Assembly: GCA_020544565.1 (NCBI GenBank)
Contig: CP078014.1
Location: forward strand, 3,722,016 to 3,786,015
DNA from: Bradyrhizobiaceae bacterium
Lineage (GTDB): Bacteria; Pseudomonadota; Alphaproteobacteria; Rhizobiales; Xanthobacteraceae
Direction: 5' to 3'
Length of the DNA stretch: 64,000 bases
Positions 42,485 through 54,404 of this stretch are shown piece after piece. The notes beneath the pieces are model-generated. The model was not told where the DNA came from, searched no databases, and was given only the letters and a program-made list of their open reading frames with translations. Every line of letters begins with the position of its first letter. Positions within the stretch are counted from its first letter, which is position 1. A program made the translations under genes and the position numbers.

Positions 42485-43888
42485 ATGGCAGAGGCGAGTC
42501 TTGCGCGCGACGATCATGCGGGGAACACGCGGGACGATGCTGCGCGTGTCTATCCGCCGCGCTCCGCGGTGGTCGGCTGGATCTTCTTCGACTGGGCCGC
42601 GCAGCCTTACTTCAGCCTGATCACGACCTTCGTGTTCGCGCCGTATTTCGCGACCCACGTCGCCGCGTCGCCAGCGAGCGGTCAGGCGATGTGGGGCTTC
42701 GCCACCGCCGCGGCCGGCCTCGTGATCGCGCTGCTGTCGCCGGTGCTCGGCGCCATCGCCGACGCCGGCGGCCGGCGCAAGCCGTGGATCGCCGCGTTCG
42801 GCGCGATGTTCGTGCTCGGCGCGTCGGCGATGTGGATCGGCCGCCCCGGCGACCAGAGCATCATCCTGCCGCTCTTGATCGCGTTCGGATTCGCCACCAT
42901 CGGCGTCGAATTCGCCACCGTGTTCAACAATGCGATGATGCCGACGCTGGTGCCGCCGGAACGCATGGGCCGCCTGTCGGGAACCGGCTGGGCCACCGGT
43001 TATGTCGGCGGCATCCTCAGCCTCGTGTTGGTGCTCGGCTTTCTTGCCGCGAACGCCGATACCGGGCGCACCCTGTTCGGGTTGCGGCCGCTGTTCGGCC
43101 TCGATCCGGCGACGCATCAGGGCGACCGCATCACCGGGCCGCTGACCGGGTTGTGGTTCGTCGTGTTCGTGCTGCCGATGTTCCTGTTCACGCCGGACGG
43201 CGGCGCCAAGCGGCCGGCGCTCGGCGCGGTGCGCGAGGGCCTGCGCGAATTGCGCGAGACGTTGCGCGGCCTGCCGGGCCAGCCGGTGATGCTGACGTTC
43301 CTGATCGCCAACATGGTCTACACCGACGCGCTGGTGGCGCTGTTCGCGTTCGGCGGCATCTATGCCGCGGGCACCTTCGGCTGGCAGACCATCCAGATCG
43401 GCATGTTCGGCATCCTCGCGGCGTTCTCCGGCACCCTCGGCGCGTGGATCGGCGGCAAGCTCGACGACCGGCTCGGACCCAAGCGGGTGATCGCGGGCAG
43501 CATGACGATCCTGCTGCTGGCGTGCGTGGCGATCCTGTCGATCAGTCGCGATACGGTGCTGTTCGTGGTCAAGGTGCCGCCACCGGTGCCGGGCAGGCTG
43601 TTCGCCGCTCCGGCGGAGCAGCTCTATCTCGCGCTCGGGTTTTTGATCGGCATGGCGGCGGGGCCGATGCAGGCGGCCTCGCGTACGCTGTTGATCCGCC
43701 TCGCGCCGAAGGATCGCATCACCCAGTTCTTCGGCCTGTTCGCGCTGTCGGGCAAGGTGACGTCGTTCATCGCGCCGCTCGCGGTGAGCATCGTCACCGC
43801 GGTGACGGCGAGCCAGAAGGCCGGCATGGCGGTGCTGGTGCTGTTCTTCGCCGCCGGCCTCGCCCTGCTGTCGCGGGTGCGGGCGTAG
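42485..43888 (+). CDS. MFS transporter (UMF1/Atg22-like)
   Basis: A 467-residue permease with about 12 hydrophobic segments. The early [28 protein letters not shown] is the hallmark of the UMF1 (vacuole effluxer Atg22-like) branch of the major facilitator superfamily. The cytoplasmic loop motif appears as [22 protein letters not shown], and the second half has [17 protein letters not shown]. Substrates of this branch are poorly known; amino acid export is one suggestion for the eukaryotic members. It is divergent from ggt, so release of glutamyl products and transport could be linked, but this is only positional. Confidence 0.85.
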   Translation: MAEASLARDDHAGNTRDDAARVYPPRSAVVGWIFFDWAAQPYFSLITTFVFAPYFATHVAASPASGQAMWGFATAAAGLVIALLSPVLGAIADAGGRRKPWIAAFGAMFVLGASAMWIGRPGDQSIILPLLIAFGFATIGVEFATVFNNAMMPTLVPPERMGRLSGTGWATGYVGGILSLVLVLGFLAANADTGRTLFGLRPLFGLDPATHQGDRITGPLTGLWFVVFVLPMFLFTPDGGAKRPALGAVREGLRELRETLRGLPGQPVMLTFLIANMVYTDALVALFAFGGIYAAGTFGWQTIQIGMFGILAAFSGTLGAWIGGKLDDRLGPKRVIAGSMTILLLACVAILSISRDTVLFVVKVPPPVPGRLFAAPAEQLYLALGFLIGMAAGPMQAASRTLLIRLAPKDRITQFFGLFALSGKVTSFIAPLAVSIVTAVTASQKAGMAVLVLFFAAGLALLSRVRA

Positions 43889-43898
43889 GGCTCCTGTG

Positions 43899-44016
43899 TC
43901 CCGGATGCGCGTGCAGCGCGCAGCGATGCACCGCTGATCCGGGACCGCCACGGGTCACGTTCTCAGGCGGCCCCGGCTCTGCGGAGCGGCGCTTTGCGCC
44001 GCACCGCGTCCGGGGC
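43899..44016. repeat. Intergenic palindromic repeat pair, copy 1
   Basis: Two imperfect hairpin units fill the gap between the MFS and purH genes. The first is bounded by TCCCGGAT and ATCCGGGA (43899-43944), the second by GCCCCGG and CCGGGGC (43970-44016), including CTCTGCGGAGCGGC. The same pair occurs in inverted order at 45734-45852 on the other side of purH. Such elements are common in Bradyrhizobium-type genomes. Confidence 0.7.
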
Positions 44017-44033
44017 ACGAAGAGTTCGTCGCC

Positions 44034-45626
44034 TCAATGCTTGAAGTGCCGCGTCCCGGTGAACACCATGGCGATGCCGTGGGCGTTGGCGGCTTCGATC
44101 ACCTCGTCGTCGCGCATCGATCCGCCGGGCTGGATCACCGCCGTGGCGCCGGCCTCGATCGCCACCAGCAATCCGTCGGCGAACGGGAAGAAGGCGTCGG
44201 ACGCCACCACGGAGCCTTTGGTCATCGGCGCGGCGAGCTTGAGCTCCCGCGCCGCGTCCTCGGCCTTGCGCGCGGCGATGCGCGCCGAATCGACGCGGCT
44301 CATCTGGCCGGCGCCGATGCCCACGGTGGCGAGGTCTTTCGCGTAGACGATGGTGTTGGACTTGACGTGCTTGGCGACGCGGAAGGCGAAGCGCATGTCG
44401 TTGAGTTCGGCCTCGGTCGGCGCTCGGTCGGTGACGGTGCGCAGCGTCATGGCGTCGACCACGGCGGCGTCGCGCGACTGCACCAGCAGGCCGCCCGCCA
44501 CGGTCTTGGCGGTGAGACCCGCCGCGCGCGGGTCGGGCAGGCCGCCGGCCAGCAGCAGGCGCAGGTTCTTGCGCTTGGCGATGATGGCGATGGCCTCGTC
44601 CGTGGCGTCGGGAGCGATGATGACCTCGGTGAAGATGCCGGCCACCGCGTTGGCCGCGTCAGCGTCGAGGGTGCGGTTGAAGGCGATGATGCCGCCATAG
44701 GCCGAGGTGGAATCGCAGGCCAGCGCCTTGCGGTAGGCGGCCGCGAGATCGGCGCCCTCCGCCACGCCGCAGGGGTTGGCGTGCTTGACGATGACGCAGG
44801 CGGCGCTGCGCGCCGGATCGAACTCCGCCACCGCCTCAAAGGCGGCGTCGGTGTCGTTGATGTTGTTGTAGGACAGTTCCTTGCCCTGCAACTGCCGCGC
44901 GGTGGCGACGCCCGGCCGCTTCTCCGGCGCGCGATAGAACGCGGCGTGCTGGTGCGGGTTCTCGCCATAGCGCAGCGCCTGGATCAGCCGGCCGCCGAAG
45001 GCGCGGAAATCCGGCGCGTCGATCTTGAGCTGCGCGGCGAACCAGTTCGAGATCGCGGCGTCGTAGGCGGCGGTGCGGGCATAGGCCTTGGCGGCGAGGC
45101 GCTTGCGCAAGCCGAGCGTGGTCGCGCCGTCATGGGCCGCGAGTTCGTCGAGCACGGCCTGATAGTCGGACGGCTCCACCACCACCGCGACGTCGCCGTG
45201 GTTCTTGGCGGCGGCGCGGATCATCGCCGGGCCGCCGATGTCGATGTTCTCGATGCAGTCGTCCTCCGACGCGCCTTTGTCCACCGTGGCCTCGAACGGA
45301 TAGAGGTTGACCACCAGGAGGTCGATCGGCGCGATGCCGTGCTCGGCCATGGCGCGGGCGTGCTCGGCATTGTCGCGGATGGCGAGAAGTCCGCCATGCA
45401 CGTTGGGATGCAGGGTCTTGACCCGGCCGTCCATCATCTCCGGAAAGCCGGTGAGGTCGGAGACGTCCCTGACCTTGAGGCCCGCGGCGGCGATGGCCTT
45501 GGAGGTGCCGCCGGTGGAGACGAGGTCGATGCCGCGAGCCGCCAGCGCGCGGGCGAAGTCGATCAGGCCGGTCTTGTCGGAAACGGAAAGCAGGGCGCGC
45601 GCGACGCGGCGCGGATGGTCGGTCAT
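44034..45626 (-). CDS. purH: Bifunctional AICAR transformylase / IMP cyclohydrolase
   Basis: A 530-residue enzyme for the last two steps of IMP synthesis. The N-terminal MGS-like cyclohydrolase domain has [53 protein letters not shown] and [17 protein letters not shown]. The C-terminal transformylase uses 10-formyl-THF and contains [27 protein letters not shown] with the catalytic Lys-His, YGGIIAFNR and [28 protein letters not shown]. Length and motifs are standard and the ATG at 45626 fits. It is flanked by inverted copies of the repeat described at 43899. Confidence 0.97.
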   Translation of the reverse strand: MTDHPRRVARALLSVSDKTGLIDFARALAARGIDLVSTGGTSKAIAAAGLKVRDVSDLTGFPEMMDGRVKTLHPNVHGGLLAIRDNAEHARAMAEHGIAPIDLLVVNLYPFEATVDKGASEDDCIENIDIGGPAMIRAAAKNHGDVAVVVEPSDYQAVLDELAAHDGATTLGLRKRLAAKAYARTAAYDAAISNWFAAQLKIDAPDFRAFGGRLIQALRYGENPHQHAAFYRAPEKRPGVATARQLQGKELSYNNINDTDAAFEAVAEFDPARSAACVIVKHANPCGVAEGADLAAAYRKALACDSTSAYGGIIAFNRTLDADAANAVAGIFTEVIIAPDATDEAIAIIAKRKNLRLLLAGGLPDPRAAGLTAKTVAGGLLVQSRDAAVVDAMTLRTVTDRAPTEAELNDMRFAFRVAKHVKSNTIVYAKDLATVGIGAGQMSRVDSARIAARKAEDAARELKLAAPMTKGSVVASDAFFPFADGLLVAIEAGATAVIQPGGSMRDDEVIEAANAHGIAMVFTGTRHFKH

Positions 45627-45733
45627 GGAACGGATCCCGGTTCGGATGGATGCCGCCCGGTAGCACGGATCGCGGCCGGGCAAAACCTTCAATTCTGAGA
45701 GTTTTTGTGAGGATTTTGCAACGCGCGCGTTGT

Positions 45734-45852
45734 GCCCCGGACGCGGCGCGGCATGGAATGCCGCTCCGCAGAGCCGGGGCCGTTTCAACCACGGTGCTTG
45801 AAGCGGTCCCGGTTCAGCGACGCAGCGTTGCACGCTGCATCGCGCCCGGGAC
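45734..45852. repeat. Intergenic palindromic repeat pair, copy 2 (inverted)
   Basis: GCCCCGG to CCGGGGC (45734-45780, with CCGCTCCGCAGAG) and GTCCCGG to CCGGGAC (45806-45852) mirror the pair at 43899-44016 in reverse order. The two copies bracket purH as inverted repeats and lie between its start and the heparinase gene end. Confidence 0.7.
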
Positions 45853-45903
45853 AGGGCGGAGGAGAACGCCGAAAACCGGACGTAGCGGATTGTCGATCGC
45901 CTG

Positions 45904-47673
45904 CTACAGCGGCAGTTCGGGCTCGCGCCGGGCCTCGCGGCGGGCGTTGGTCGCCGTCGCCGACACCGAGGAGCGGGTGAAGCTCCAGCGGATGCCGGCG
46001 GCGTCCCTGCGGGTCTGGCGGATCACGATCTGGCTGGTCCGGCGCGGGCCGTCGGAGCCGGCGAGAAACACGCTGTCCTCGATGTCGACCTTGTCGTCGA
46101 GCGCCTCGAAGGTCCAGGCCTCGCGGTTCGGCAGCACCAGCATCGCGCCGCGCGCGTCGCTGAGCCGGCTCGCCTTCACCGACGGATGCAGGTGGAAGCG
46201 GATCACGTAATCGTCGTCGCGGTCCTTGACTGAGCGCTGCGCGCTGAGCAGCGTGTCCTCGCCCTGCAGGCGCGTGCCGTCTTCCGACAGCATCAGCGTG
46301 CGCTGGTGCACCACGCCGAACGGCCGCGCATAGCCGTCATGGGACGCGGTGAGCAGGGTTCCGTCCGCCACCAATTCGCGGAACACCTCGACGGTGGCGG
46401 GGCCGCTGGTGATGGGTGCGCCCTGCAGCATGCGCCTCATCGTGGCCTGCTGCACGAACTGGCACGACGAGGTGTCGTGACAGACCAGCGTCGAATGGGC
46501 GGCGGTGGAGCGCGCGAACACGCGCCAGTTGTCGCGGGCGGTGGCCGGGAAGCCGCAATTGACCACGATGCGGCACGGGCCGGACGACAGTTCGAACGAC
46601 AGGCAGCCGGCATGGGCGTCGCGGCTGACGGAGGGCGGCGGCGGCACGCCGGTGTCCATGATCAGGGTGGTGGCGCCGGCATCGAGGCGCTGGAAGCCCG
46701 AATGCGGCATGCTCGACATCGGAATGCCGTGGGTGTCGTCATAGGCGAGCAGGGTGGCGAGCAGCCCCGAGGGTGCGGTGCCCATGCCGTTGAACAGCGC
46801 CACGCTGCCGTCGCCGTGGCGGAAGAAGCGCAGCATCGGCATCATGCGGTCGATGGCGTTGAGCAGCGCCGGCGGCGGCGTGACGTTGCGCGCGGCATAG
46901 GTCTGGCGCAGCGGCAGCAGGTCCGGCAGCAGGTCGATCAGCGCGCCGGGATTGCGCGAGATGTGGCCGCCGTCCGGCAGCAATTGCCGCTGCAGTTCGT
47001 CGGACAGCCGGCGCGAGGCGGAGCGGATGTGCTTGGCCTGGTTGGCGAGGCACAGCGAGGCGTAGCACAGCGCGATCAGCACCTGCAGGCGCGGCACGCC
47101 GTCGGGAATATCGACCCGCGTGTAGCGCAGATAGCGGATCTCGCGGCTGAGGCTGCGCAGGAAGCGGCGGTAGAACTTGCTGTCGGCGTCGTTGAGCACC
47201 AGCGGCGCCTGCGACAGGAACGACATCACGCGGCGCGCCAGCACGTCGGCACGCCAGCCGACGCCGCGCTTGCGGATCGGCTTGGAAATCCAGTCGTCGA
47301 TCAGCGAGCGGGCGTTGGCGCGGGTGATTGCCGAATCGGCGGCGCGCAGATGGCGCAGCCAGCCGAAGCCGAGCAGGCTCGCCTCCCAGTCCTCCGACGG
47401 CGGATCGAGTTCGAACACCGAGCGGCCATGGGAGGTGACGATCTTGCCGGCGAAGACGAAACGCCCGGCATAGACCTCGGAGGCGCGGGTGGCGTCGACG
47501 GTGCGCAGGTCGTTGGGCGCGATCAAGAGCCGGTCGGTGCGTCCGGGCCACAGCCGCGACAGCACCACCGAGCGGCCGCTGGCGCGGGCGAGAACGCTGC
47601 GCGCCGCGCGGCCGAGCAGGAGAGACGAAATCTGTCTTCGGTGAGCGACCGCCACTTGCGCCTTTGCCCTCAA
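45904..47673 (-). CDS. Heparinase II/III family protein
   Basis: A 589-residue protein with the two-part layout of heparinase II/III-like polysaccharide lyases. An alpha/alpha toroid (about residues 60-300: [50 protein letters not shown]) precedes a C-terminal beta-sandwich ([53 protein letters not shown]). Family members eliminate uronic-acid-containing polymers. No signal peptide is obvious, the substrate is unknown, and in Rhizobiales the gene often accompanies rsmB and purH (family knowledge). The TTG at 47673 is the best start; a GTG at 47655 is an alternative. Confidence 0.85.
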   Translation of the reverse strand: MRAKAQVAVAHRRQISSLLLGRAARSVLARASGRSVVLSRLWPGRTDRLLIAPNDLRTVDATRASEVYAGRFVFAGKIVTSHGRSVFELDPPSEDWEASLLGFGWLRHLRAADSAITRANARSLIDDWISKPIRKRGVGWRADVLARRVMSFLSQAPLVLNDADSKFYRRFLRSLSREIRYLRYTRVDIPDGVPRLQVLIALCYASLCLANQAKHIRSASRRLSDELQRQLLPDGGHISRNPGALIDLLPDLLPLRQTYAARNVTPPPALLNAIDRMMPMLRFFRHGDGSVALFNGMGTAPSGLLATLLAYDDTHGIPMSSMPHSGFQRLDAGATTLIMDTGVPPPPSVSRDAHAGCLSFELSSGPCRIVVNCGFPATARDNWRVFARSTAAHSTLVCHDTSSCQFVQQATMRRMLQGAPITSGPATVEVFRELVADGTLLTASHDGYARPFGVVHQRTLMLSEDGTRLQGEDTLLSAQRSVKDRDDDYVIRFHLHPSVKASRLSDARGAMLVLPNREAWTFEALDDKVDIEDSVFLAGSDGPRRTSQIVIRQTRRDAAGIRWSFTRSSVSATATNARREARREPELPL

Positions 47674-47878
47674 TCACGCCGCCCGCCACCGGCGCGGAGC
47701 CGAGCGGCGGCGTGACCATGTCCGATATTCCGGAGCTTGGTCCGGGCCGGCGGGGCCGCCCGGGAATCTCCGTGCACTCTTGTAGTCCGGAAATGCGGTC
47801 ATGGCACCCCCAAGGATGTCCCCGGGAGTTCTCCAAGGATACCGTCAGGGCGGGTGGGGGACGAACCGCGCGGGCGAA

Positions 47879-49228
47879 TCAGGATTTGACGAGGCGCGCG
47901 GCGTAGAAGCCGTCGAGGCCGCCGAGTCGCGCGTCGCCATGGGGCAGGTGGCACGGCAGGGTGCGGATATCGCCCTGCGCGGTCAGGACGGCGTCGAGGC
48001 CCGCGACCTCGCCGCGCTCCACCGGCGCGCGGCGTACGCCCGATTCGGCGGCGAGCAGCGCCGCGATGGCCTGTTCGCCTTCCTCCGGCTCCAGCGAGCA
48101 GGTGCAATAGACCAGCGTGCCGCCGGGCTTGAGCAGCGCCACGGCCCGGCGCAGCAGCCGCTGCTGCACCGCCGCCAGCGTGGCGATGTCGGCTTCGGCC
48201 TTCAGCCACGCCACGTCGGGATGGCGGCGGATGGTGCCGGTGGCGGTGCAGGGCGCATCCACCAGAATACCGTCGAACAGCGCACCGGCGGGTGGCTGCC
48301 AGTCCGCGGCATCGGCCACCGCGGTGTCCGCCGCGAGGCCGAGCCGGGCCAGATTGTCCTGCAGCCGCGCGATGCGGTTGGGCGAGCGGTCCACGGCGGT
48401 CACCTGCGCGCCGGCGTGGACGAGCTGCGCGGTCTTGCCGCCGGGGGCGGCGCACAGATCGGCGATGGTCTTGCCCGCGATGTCGCCGAACAGCCGCGCC
48501 GGCAGCGCGGCGGCGGCATCCTGCACCCACCACGCGCCTTCGCTGAAGCCGGGCATCAGGGTGACCGGCCCGTGCAGCAGGGTGCGCACCGTGCCGGTGG
48601 GGAGAACCTCGCCGTGCAGCCGCGCCGCCCAGCCCGCCGGATCGGTCTTCACCGTAAGATCGAGCGCCGGTTCGACGGCGACGGCGGCGGCCATGGCGCG
48701 GGCGGTGTCTTCGCCATAGGCGGCGATCCAGCGCGCCACCAGCCATGGCGGCAGGTCAAGCATCTGCGCCTGTACCTCTTCCACCAGCGCCAGGCCCTCG
48801 CGGGCGCAGCGCCGCAGCACGGCGTTGACGAGGCCGGCATATTTCGCCGCGCGACGGTCCGCCTGCACGAGGCGCACCGACAGGTCGACGGCGGCATGGT
48901 CGGGCACGTCCATCCACAGGATCTGCGCCGCGCCGATCAGCAGCGCGCTCTGCGCCCGTGGGGCGTCGGTCGGCACGCCGCGGTCGAGCAGGCGGGAGAG
49001 CACGTGGCCGAGGGTGCCGAGTCGGCGCAGGATCGTCGCCACCAGCCGGCGCATCAGGGCGCGGTCGCGGTCGGACAGGGTCTTGAGGGCGGGATGCGCG
49101 CCCGCGCCGTCGAGCTGGTCGTCGAGCATGCGGTGCTTGTGCAGCACGCCGTCGAGGATGTCGGCCGCGATCCGGCGCGCGGCGAGGCCGGGCACCTCGG
49201 TGGGCGGGACGAATCGGGAGGACTTCAT
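47879..49228 (-). CDS. rsmB: 16S rRNA m5C methyltransferase (RsmB family)
   Basis: A 449-residue protein combining an N-terminal NusB-like RNA-binding domain (about residues 1-160: RRIAADILDGVLHKHRMLDDQLD, AVDLSVRLVQADRRAAKYAGLVNAVLRR) with a C-terminal Rossmann methyltransferase. The SAM loop is IADLCAAPGGKTAQLV, motif IV is DGILVDAPCTATGTIRRHPDV with one catalytic cysteine, and VYCTCSLEPEEGEQ holds the second. RsmB methylates C967 of 16S rRNA in E. coli. The ATG at 49228 (MKSSRF) was chosen over an upstream ATG that adds four residues. Confidence 0.93.
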   Translation of the reverse strand: MKSSRFVPPTEVPGLAARRIAADILDGVLHKHRMLDDQLDGAGAHPALKTLSDRDRALMRRLVATILRRLGTLGHVLSRLLDRGVPTDAPRAQSALLIGAAQILWMDVPDHAAVDLSVRLVQADRRAAKYAGLVNAVLRRCAREGLALVEEVQAQMLDLPPWLVARWIAAYGEDTARAMAAAVAVEPALDLTVKTDPAGWAARLHGEVLPTGTVRTLLHGPVTLMPGFSEGAWWVQDAAAALPARLFGDIAGKTIADLCAAPGGKTAQLVHAGAQVTAVDRSPNRIARLQDNLARLGLAADTAVADAADWQPPAGALFDGILVDAPCTATGTIRRHPDVAWLKAEADIATLAAVQQRLLRRAVALLKPGGTLVYCTCSLEPEEGEQAIAALLAAESGVRRAPVERGEVAGLDAVLTAQGDIRTLPCHLPHGDARLGGLDGFYAARLVKS

Positions 49229-49424
49229 GCGGGCGGGACATTCACTGGCGGGACAGGCGCGACGTGCGCTGTCGTCAGCCGGCAGCGGTGGCACGTGAAT
49301 ATGCCAAATGTAAGAACCGGCCGGCAACGATCACGGGATCGGGCGGGAATAGTCCGGCCGGCCGTTGCGGCCCTTGACCGCGCTGTCCATCTCTTTCTTA
49401 AAGGGCTCAGCAGGAGAGACCGCG

Positions 49425-49649
49425 ATGACCGACGATCCCACCAGCCTTCCGCCGGGGCAGCAGCCGGCCGCGCCGCGCAAGCCGCTGTCGCCGCAGGCGC
49501 AGCGGGCGCTGGCCGAGGCGGAGGAGCGCCGCGCCCGGGCGGCGCGGGAGAACGCGGCCGCCCGGCCGAAGGAAGTGCAGGGGCCGCGCGGCCCCGAGCC
49601 GACCCGTTACGGCGACTGGGAAACCAAGGGCATCGTCTCGGACTTCTGA
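49425..49649 (+). CDS. DUF1674 protein (SdhAF4-like)
   Basis: A 74-residue protein with a charged helical middle (RALAEAEERRARAARENAAA) and the conserved C-terminal signature GPRGPEPTRYGDWETKGIVSDF of the DUF1674 family. The mitochondrial relative SdhAF4/Sdh8 helps assemble succinate dehydrogenase by protecting SdhA. The ATG at 49425 follows AGGAGAGACC. It is divergent from rsmB across 196 bases; a short T-containing stretch (TCTTTCTTAAAGGG) precedes it. No sdh genes are in the window. Confidence 0.88.
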   Translation: MTDDPTSLPPGQQPAAPRKPLSPQAQRALAEAEERRARAARENAAARPKEVQGPRGPEPTRYGDWETKGIVSDF

Positions 49650-49663
49650 GCCGCGGCAGGCGC

Positions 49664-50182
49664 TCAGCGCGGGGTGACCACCACCTGAGTGCCGACCCCG
49701 ACGCGCTCGAACAGGTCGCTGATGTCCTGATTGTACATCCGCACGCAGCCATAGGAGACGTAGCCGCCGACCGAATTCGGCCGGTTGGTGCCGTGGATGG
49801 CGTATTCGCCGCCGGCCAGCGTCATCGCCGCGACGCCCATCGGGTTCGACGGCGAACCGCCGGGGATCACGTCGGGGAGGCGCGGATTGTCGCGCTTGAC
49901 GTCGTCGGGCGGCGACCACGCCGGCTGGCGGTATTTGCCGTCGATCCGGGTGGTGCCGGCCCATTGCTTGCCGGCCTTGCCGACGCCGACCGGATAGCGC
50001 AGCGCGCGGCCCTCGCCGAGCACGAGATAGAGTTTGCGCTCGTTGGTCTTCACCACGATGGTGCCGGGCGCATAGCCCTCCGGTGAGGCCACCACTGCCG
50101 GTGCGGCCTGCGCCAGCGTGGCGGACAGCGCGAACGCCATCGACGCCGCTGCAATCACCGCGAATTTCCGCACCATTCCCAT
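49664..50182 (-). CDS. L,D-transpeptidase (YkuD domain)
   Basis: A 172-residue exported enzyme that forms 3-3 peptidoglycan cross-links or attaches proteins to the wall. The signal peptide MVRKFAVIAAASMAFALSATLAQAAP is followed by TIVVKTNERKLYLVLGEGRALRYPVGVGKAG, a YkuD opening. The active site reads IHGTNRPNSVGGYVSYGCVRM with the nucleophilic cysteine; the usual HGC is YGC here. The ATG at 50182 or the one two codons later may be used. Confidence 0.92.
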   Translation of the reverse strand: MGMVRKFAVIAAASMAFALSATLAQAAPAVVASPEGYAPGTIVVKTNERKLYLVLGEGRALRYPVGVGKAGKQWAGTTRIDGKYRQPAWSPPDDVKRDNPRLPDVIPGGSPSNPMGVAAMTLAGGEYAIHGTNRPNSVGGYVSYGCVRMYNQDISDLFERVGVGTQVVVTPR

Positions 50183-50421
50183 CTCCCGTCACCCGTGGCT
50201 CGCGACGCGTTCGACGGCGAGGTCCCGGCCTGTGGAACCCGCGACCGTGTCCGCGCGCCTGATATCGGCGGCGATACAAAGAAAATTACGGCGCCAAAGT
50301 AAATGCCCGGAAAACAACACCGGTGCGCAAATGCCGCCGATCGGGCGTCATCGCGCTGACATTCGCGTGAGCGGACTGGCGATGCGGGCCTGCGGGAGGG
50401 ACGGCGCGGCGCGCCGGCCGG

Positions 50422-50877
50422 TCAGCTCCGGCTGGCGCCGGGAGGCGTCGCGGCCGGGCTTTTCGGTTTGGCGGGAGTCTTGGCCGGGTTTTTGGCCGGA
50501 GCCTTGCTCTTGGTGGTGGCCTTGGGCTTGCCCTCGCCGGGTTCCTTGGGGCATGGGCCGGCATGGTCGAGCTGGACCTTGGCCTTCTGGCGCTCGCAGT
50601 CGTTGGCGTAAGTCTTGCCGTTGCAGCCGCACACCGGCCGCGACACCCGCATGCAGAACGCCGGGGCCTTGTCGCATGTCCCGGCGGCGTCCTCGGCCTT
50701 GCACTGGCCGCCGCCGGTCTGGCACCACAACGCCGAATTGCAGGTGATCTTGCCTGGGCCGCCGCAGGCCTCGTCGAGATTGGCCGCTTCGAGCCGGCCG
50801 GACCCGAACGCGATCCCGACCGCCATGGCGAGCATGGCGACCAGGATCGCGACCGGATGGATCAGACGCAGGCGCAT
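50422..50877 (-). CDS. Secreted Kazal-domain protein
   Basis: A 151-residue exported protein. The N-terminus (LIHPVAILVAMLAMAVGIAFG) is a signal or anchor. A cysteine-rich region has two parts: CGGPGKITCNSALWCQTGGGQC, then CDKAPAFCMRVSRPVCGCNGKTYANDCERQKAKVQLDHAGPC, whose spacing VCGCNGKTYxNxCxxxxAxV...GxC is the Kazal serine-protease-inhibitor signature. A lysine/proline/alanine tail follows. Kazal domains are common in animals and rarer in bacteria. A role against host or environmental proteases is possible. It lies 26 bases downstream of acs on the same strand. Confidence 0.8.
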   Translation of the reverse strand: MRLRLIHPVAILVAMLAMAVGIAFGSGRLEAANLDEACGGPGKITCNSALWCQTGGGQCKAEDAAGTCDKAPAFCMRVSRPVCGCNGKTYANDCERQKAKVQLDHAGPCPKEPGEGKPKATTKSKAPAKNPAKTPAKPKSPAATPPGASRS

Positions 50878-50903
50878 GGAGGTCTCCGGCGTCGGGCCGC
50901 GCG

Positions 50904-52853
<1,950 letters not shown>

Positions 52854-53010
52854 GATTTCCTCACTTCCTCCACGCAGGCAGTCCACGCCACGGCTCGGTC
52901 CGCGGACTTAAATCGTCTCGTTGCCGGCATTATGCGCTTGCGCGGGGCGCCGGGACAAGCCGTCGCGACTAGGACTTTTGGCGGACCCCGCGCTGCACAA
53001 TCCGCCTGGA

Positions 53011-53703
53011 TTACGCCGGAGTGCTGTCTTCCTTGCTTGGGCGCAAATCCCACACCGCCGTGCGCTTGATCTCGGCGTCTTCGAGGTCGCGGGTCACCGG
53101 CACGCTGTAGTCGGCGATCCGGCGCATCCTGTCGCGCGGCAGGTAGCTGCGGCCGGGGTCGCCGATCAGCACGGTGGCGCCGCGGGCGGCGTGGCGGCTG
53201 AGGAAATCGAACGCGCGCTGCGCGGTGTCGCGCTCGTAGAAAATGTCGCCGGCCAGCACCGCGTCCCAACGGGTGTCAAACGATCCGGCGAGCACGTCGT
53301 CCTGGCAGGCCGTGACAGTGACGTCGTTGTCCGCGGCATTGAGCAGCGCCGCGGCGCAGGCGAAGGCGTCGATATCGGCGGCGGTGACGGCGGCCGCGCC
53401 CGCCTTCATGGCGGCGATGGCGACGAGGCCCGAGCCGCTGGCGAGATCGAGCACGCGTTTGCCGCGCACCAGTTCGGGATGATCGAGGATGTGGCGCGCC
53501 AGCGCCTGTCCGCCGGCCCATGCGAAGGCCCAGAACGGCGGCGGCAGCCCGGCCTCGCCCAGTTCCTCCTCGGTCTTGTGCCACAGCGGCACGGCTTCGT
53601 CGGCGACCAGCAGCACGATCTCCGGCACCAGCGGCACCGCCCGCGGCCGGGTGTTGGCGCGGATGAAGGCGGTTTTGTCGGAGATGGCGGGGTGTTCGGG
53701 CAT
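53011..53703 (-). CDS. SAM-dependent methyltransferase (COG3897-like)
   Basis: A 230-residue class I methyltransferase. The N-terminal AFIRANTRPRAVPLVPEIVLLVADEAVPLWHKTEEEL and PPPFWAFAWAGGQALARHILDHPELV are typical of the nicotinamide N-methyltransferase / ETFB-lysine methyltransferase-like COG3897 group. The SAM loop is VLDLASGSGLVAIAAMKAGA, followed by AADIDAFACAAALLNAADN and WDAVLAGDIFYER. It may methylate a protein lysine. The gene ends 157 bases from the acs start and begins beside a 27-base repeat. Confidence 0.85.
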   Translation of the reverse strand: MPEHPAISDKTAFIRANTRPRAVPLVPEIVLLVADEAVPLWHKTEEELGEAGLPPPFWAFAWAGGQALARHILDHPELVRGKRVLDLASGSGLVAIAAMKAGAAAVTAADIDAFACAAALLNAADNDVTVTACQDDVLAGSFDTRWDAVLAGDIFYERDTAQRAFDFLSRHAARGATVLIGDPGRSYLPRDRMRRIADYSVPVTRDLEDAEIKRTAVWDLRPSKEDSTPA

Positions 53704-53724
53704 TCTCGGCGAGCCATCCTCAAT

Positions 53725-53858
53725 GTCGTCCCCGCGCAGGCGGGGACCCATCACCCCATCCGTCAGACGTTTTGCGAGATCGAAATTTCAATCGTCAGAC
53801 CGCCCTGCAAATTGAACGGATTGCAGGGAGTATGGGTCCCCGCCTGCGCGGGGACGAC
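53725..53858. repeat. Two 27-base inverted repeats (REP-like)
   Basis: GTCGTCCCCGCGCAGGCGGG... at 53725-53751 and its exact complement at 53832-53858 flank 80 bases between the methyltransferase and EVE-domain genes. Each copy is itself palindromic (CCCCGC...GCGGGG). This is a known style of intergenic repeat in Bradyrhizobium-like genomes and could be a small mobile REP/BIME unit. Confidence 0.75.
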
Positions 53859-53877
53859 CAGATCGAGAGCGCTATGC

Positions 53878-54291
53878 TCACACCCCGCCCATTTTGCAGA
53901 CGAGTTTCCACTGCTCCGGCGTCACGCTCTGCACCGACAGCCGCGACAGCTTCACCAGCTCCATCTCGGCGAGCTTCGGCTCGGCCTTGATGGCTTCGAG
54001 CGTCACCGGCCGTTTCAGCGGCTTGTCGGCGGCAATGTCGACGCAGACGAACTTGCCGGTGGTGTCGGTGGGATCGGGATAATACTCGCGCACGATCTCG
54101 GCGATGCCGACGATCTCCTTGCCCTCGTTGGAGTGGTAGTAGAAGGCGCGGTCGCCTTTTTTCATCTTCATCATGTTGAGCTTGGCGCTGTGGTTGCGCA
54201 CGCCGGTCCACGCTTCGCCTTTGGCGCCCTTCGCCACCTGCTGGTCCCACGACCACACTGACGGTTCGGATTTGACGAGCCAGTACGCCAT
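53878..54291 (-). CDS. EVE domain-containing protein
   Basis: A 137-residue single-domain protein that starts MAYWLVKSEPSVWSWDQQVAKG, the EVE (PUA-like) signature, and continues TGVRNHSAKLNMMKMKKGDRAFYYHSNEGKEIVGIAEIVREYYPD. EVE domains bind modified bases such as 5-methylcytosine and are related to YTH domains; some sit in restriction systems, but many bacteria carry a lone core copy such as this. The ATG at 54291 fits the family. Repeats flank it on both sides. Confidence 0.92.
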   Translation of the reverse strand: MAYWLVKSEPSVWSWDQQVAKGAKGEAWTGVRNHSAKLNMMKMKKGDRAFYYHSNEGKEIVGIAEIVREYYPDPTDTTGKFVCVDIAADKPLKRPVTLEAIKAEPKLAEMELVKLSRLSVQSVTPEQWKLVCKMGGV

Positions 54292-54308
54292 TGCAAGCAC
54301 CTTGTTTG

Positions 54309-54396
54309 CGTCATGGCCGGACTTGTTCCGGCCATCCACGTCTTTCGTCATGCTCATAACAAGACGTGGATGCCCGCGACAAGCGCGGGCATGACG
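54309..54396. repeat. Composite palindromic repeat
   Basis: CGTCATGGCCGG...CCGGCCATCCACGTCTT (54309-54344) and AAGACGTGGATGCCCGCG...CGCGGGCATGACG (54361-54396) are two hairpins joined by complementary ATCCACGTCTT / AAGACGTGGAT arms. The whole is an inverted structure in the gap between the EVE start and the gpsA end. Confidence 0.7.
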
Positions 54397-54404
54397 AATG
54401 CGTG

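Noticed and set aside
47801..50086. 761-codon plus-strand frame opposite rsmB and its neighbours
   Set aside because: It is antisense to rsmB, the L,D-transpeptidase and others, has no recognisable motif and has the composition of a shadow frame.
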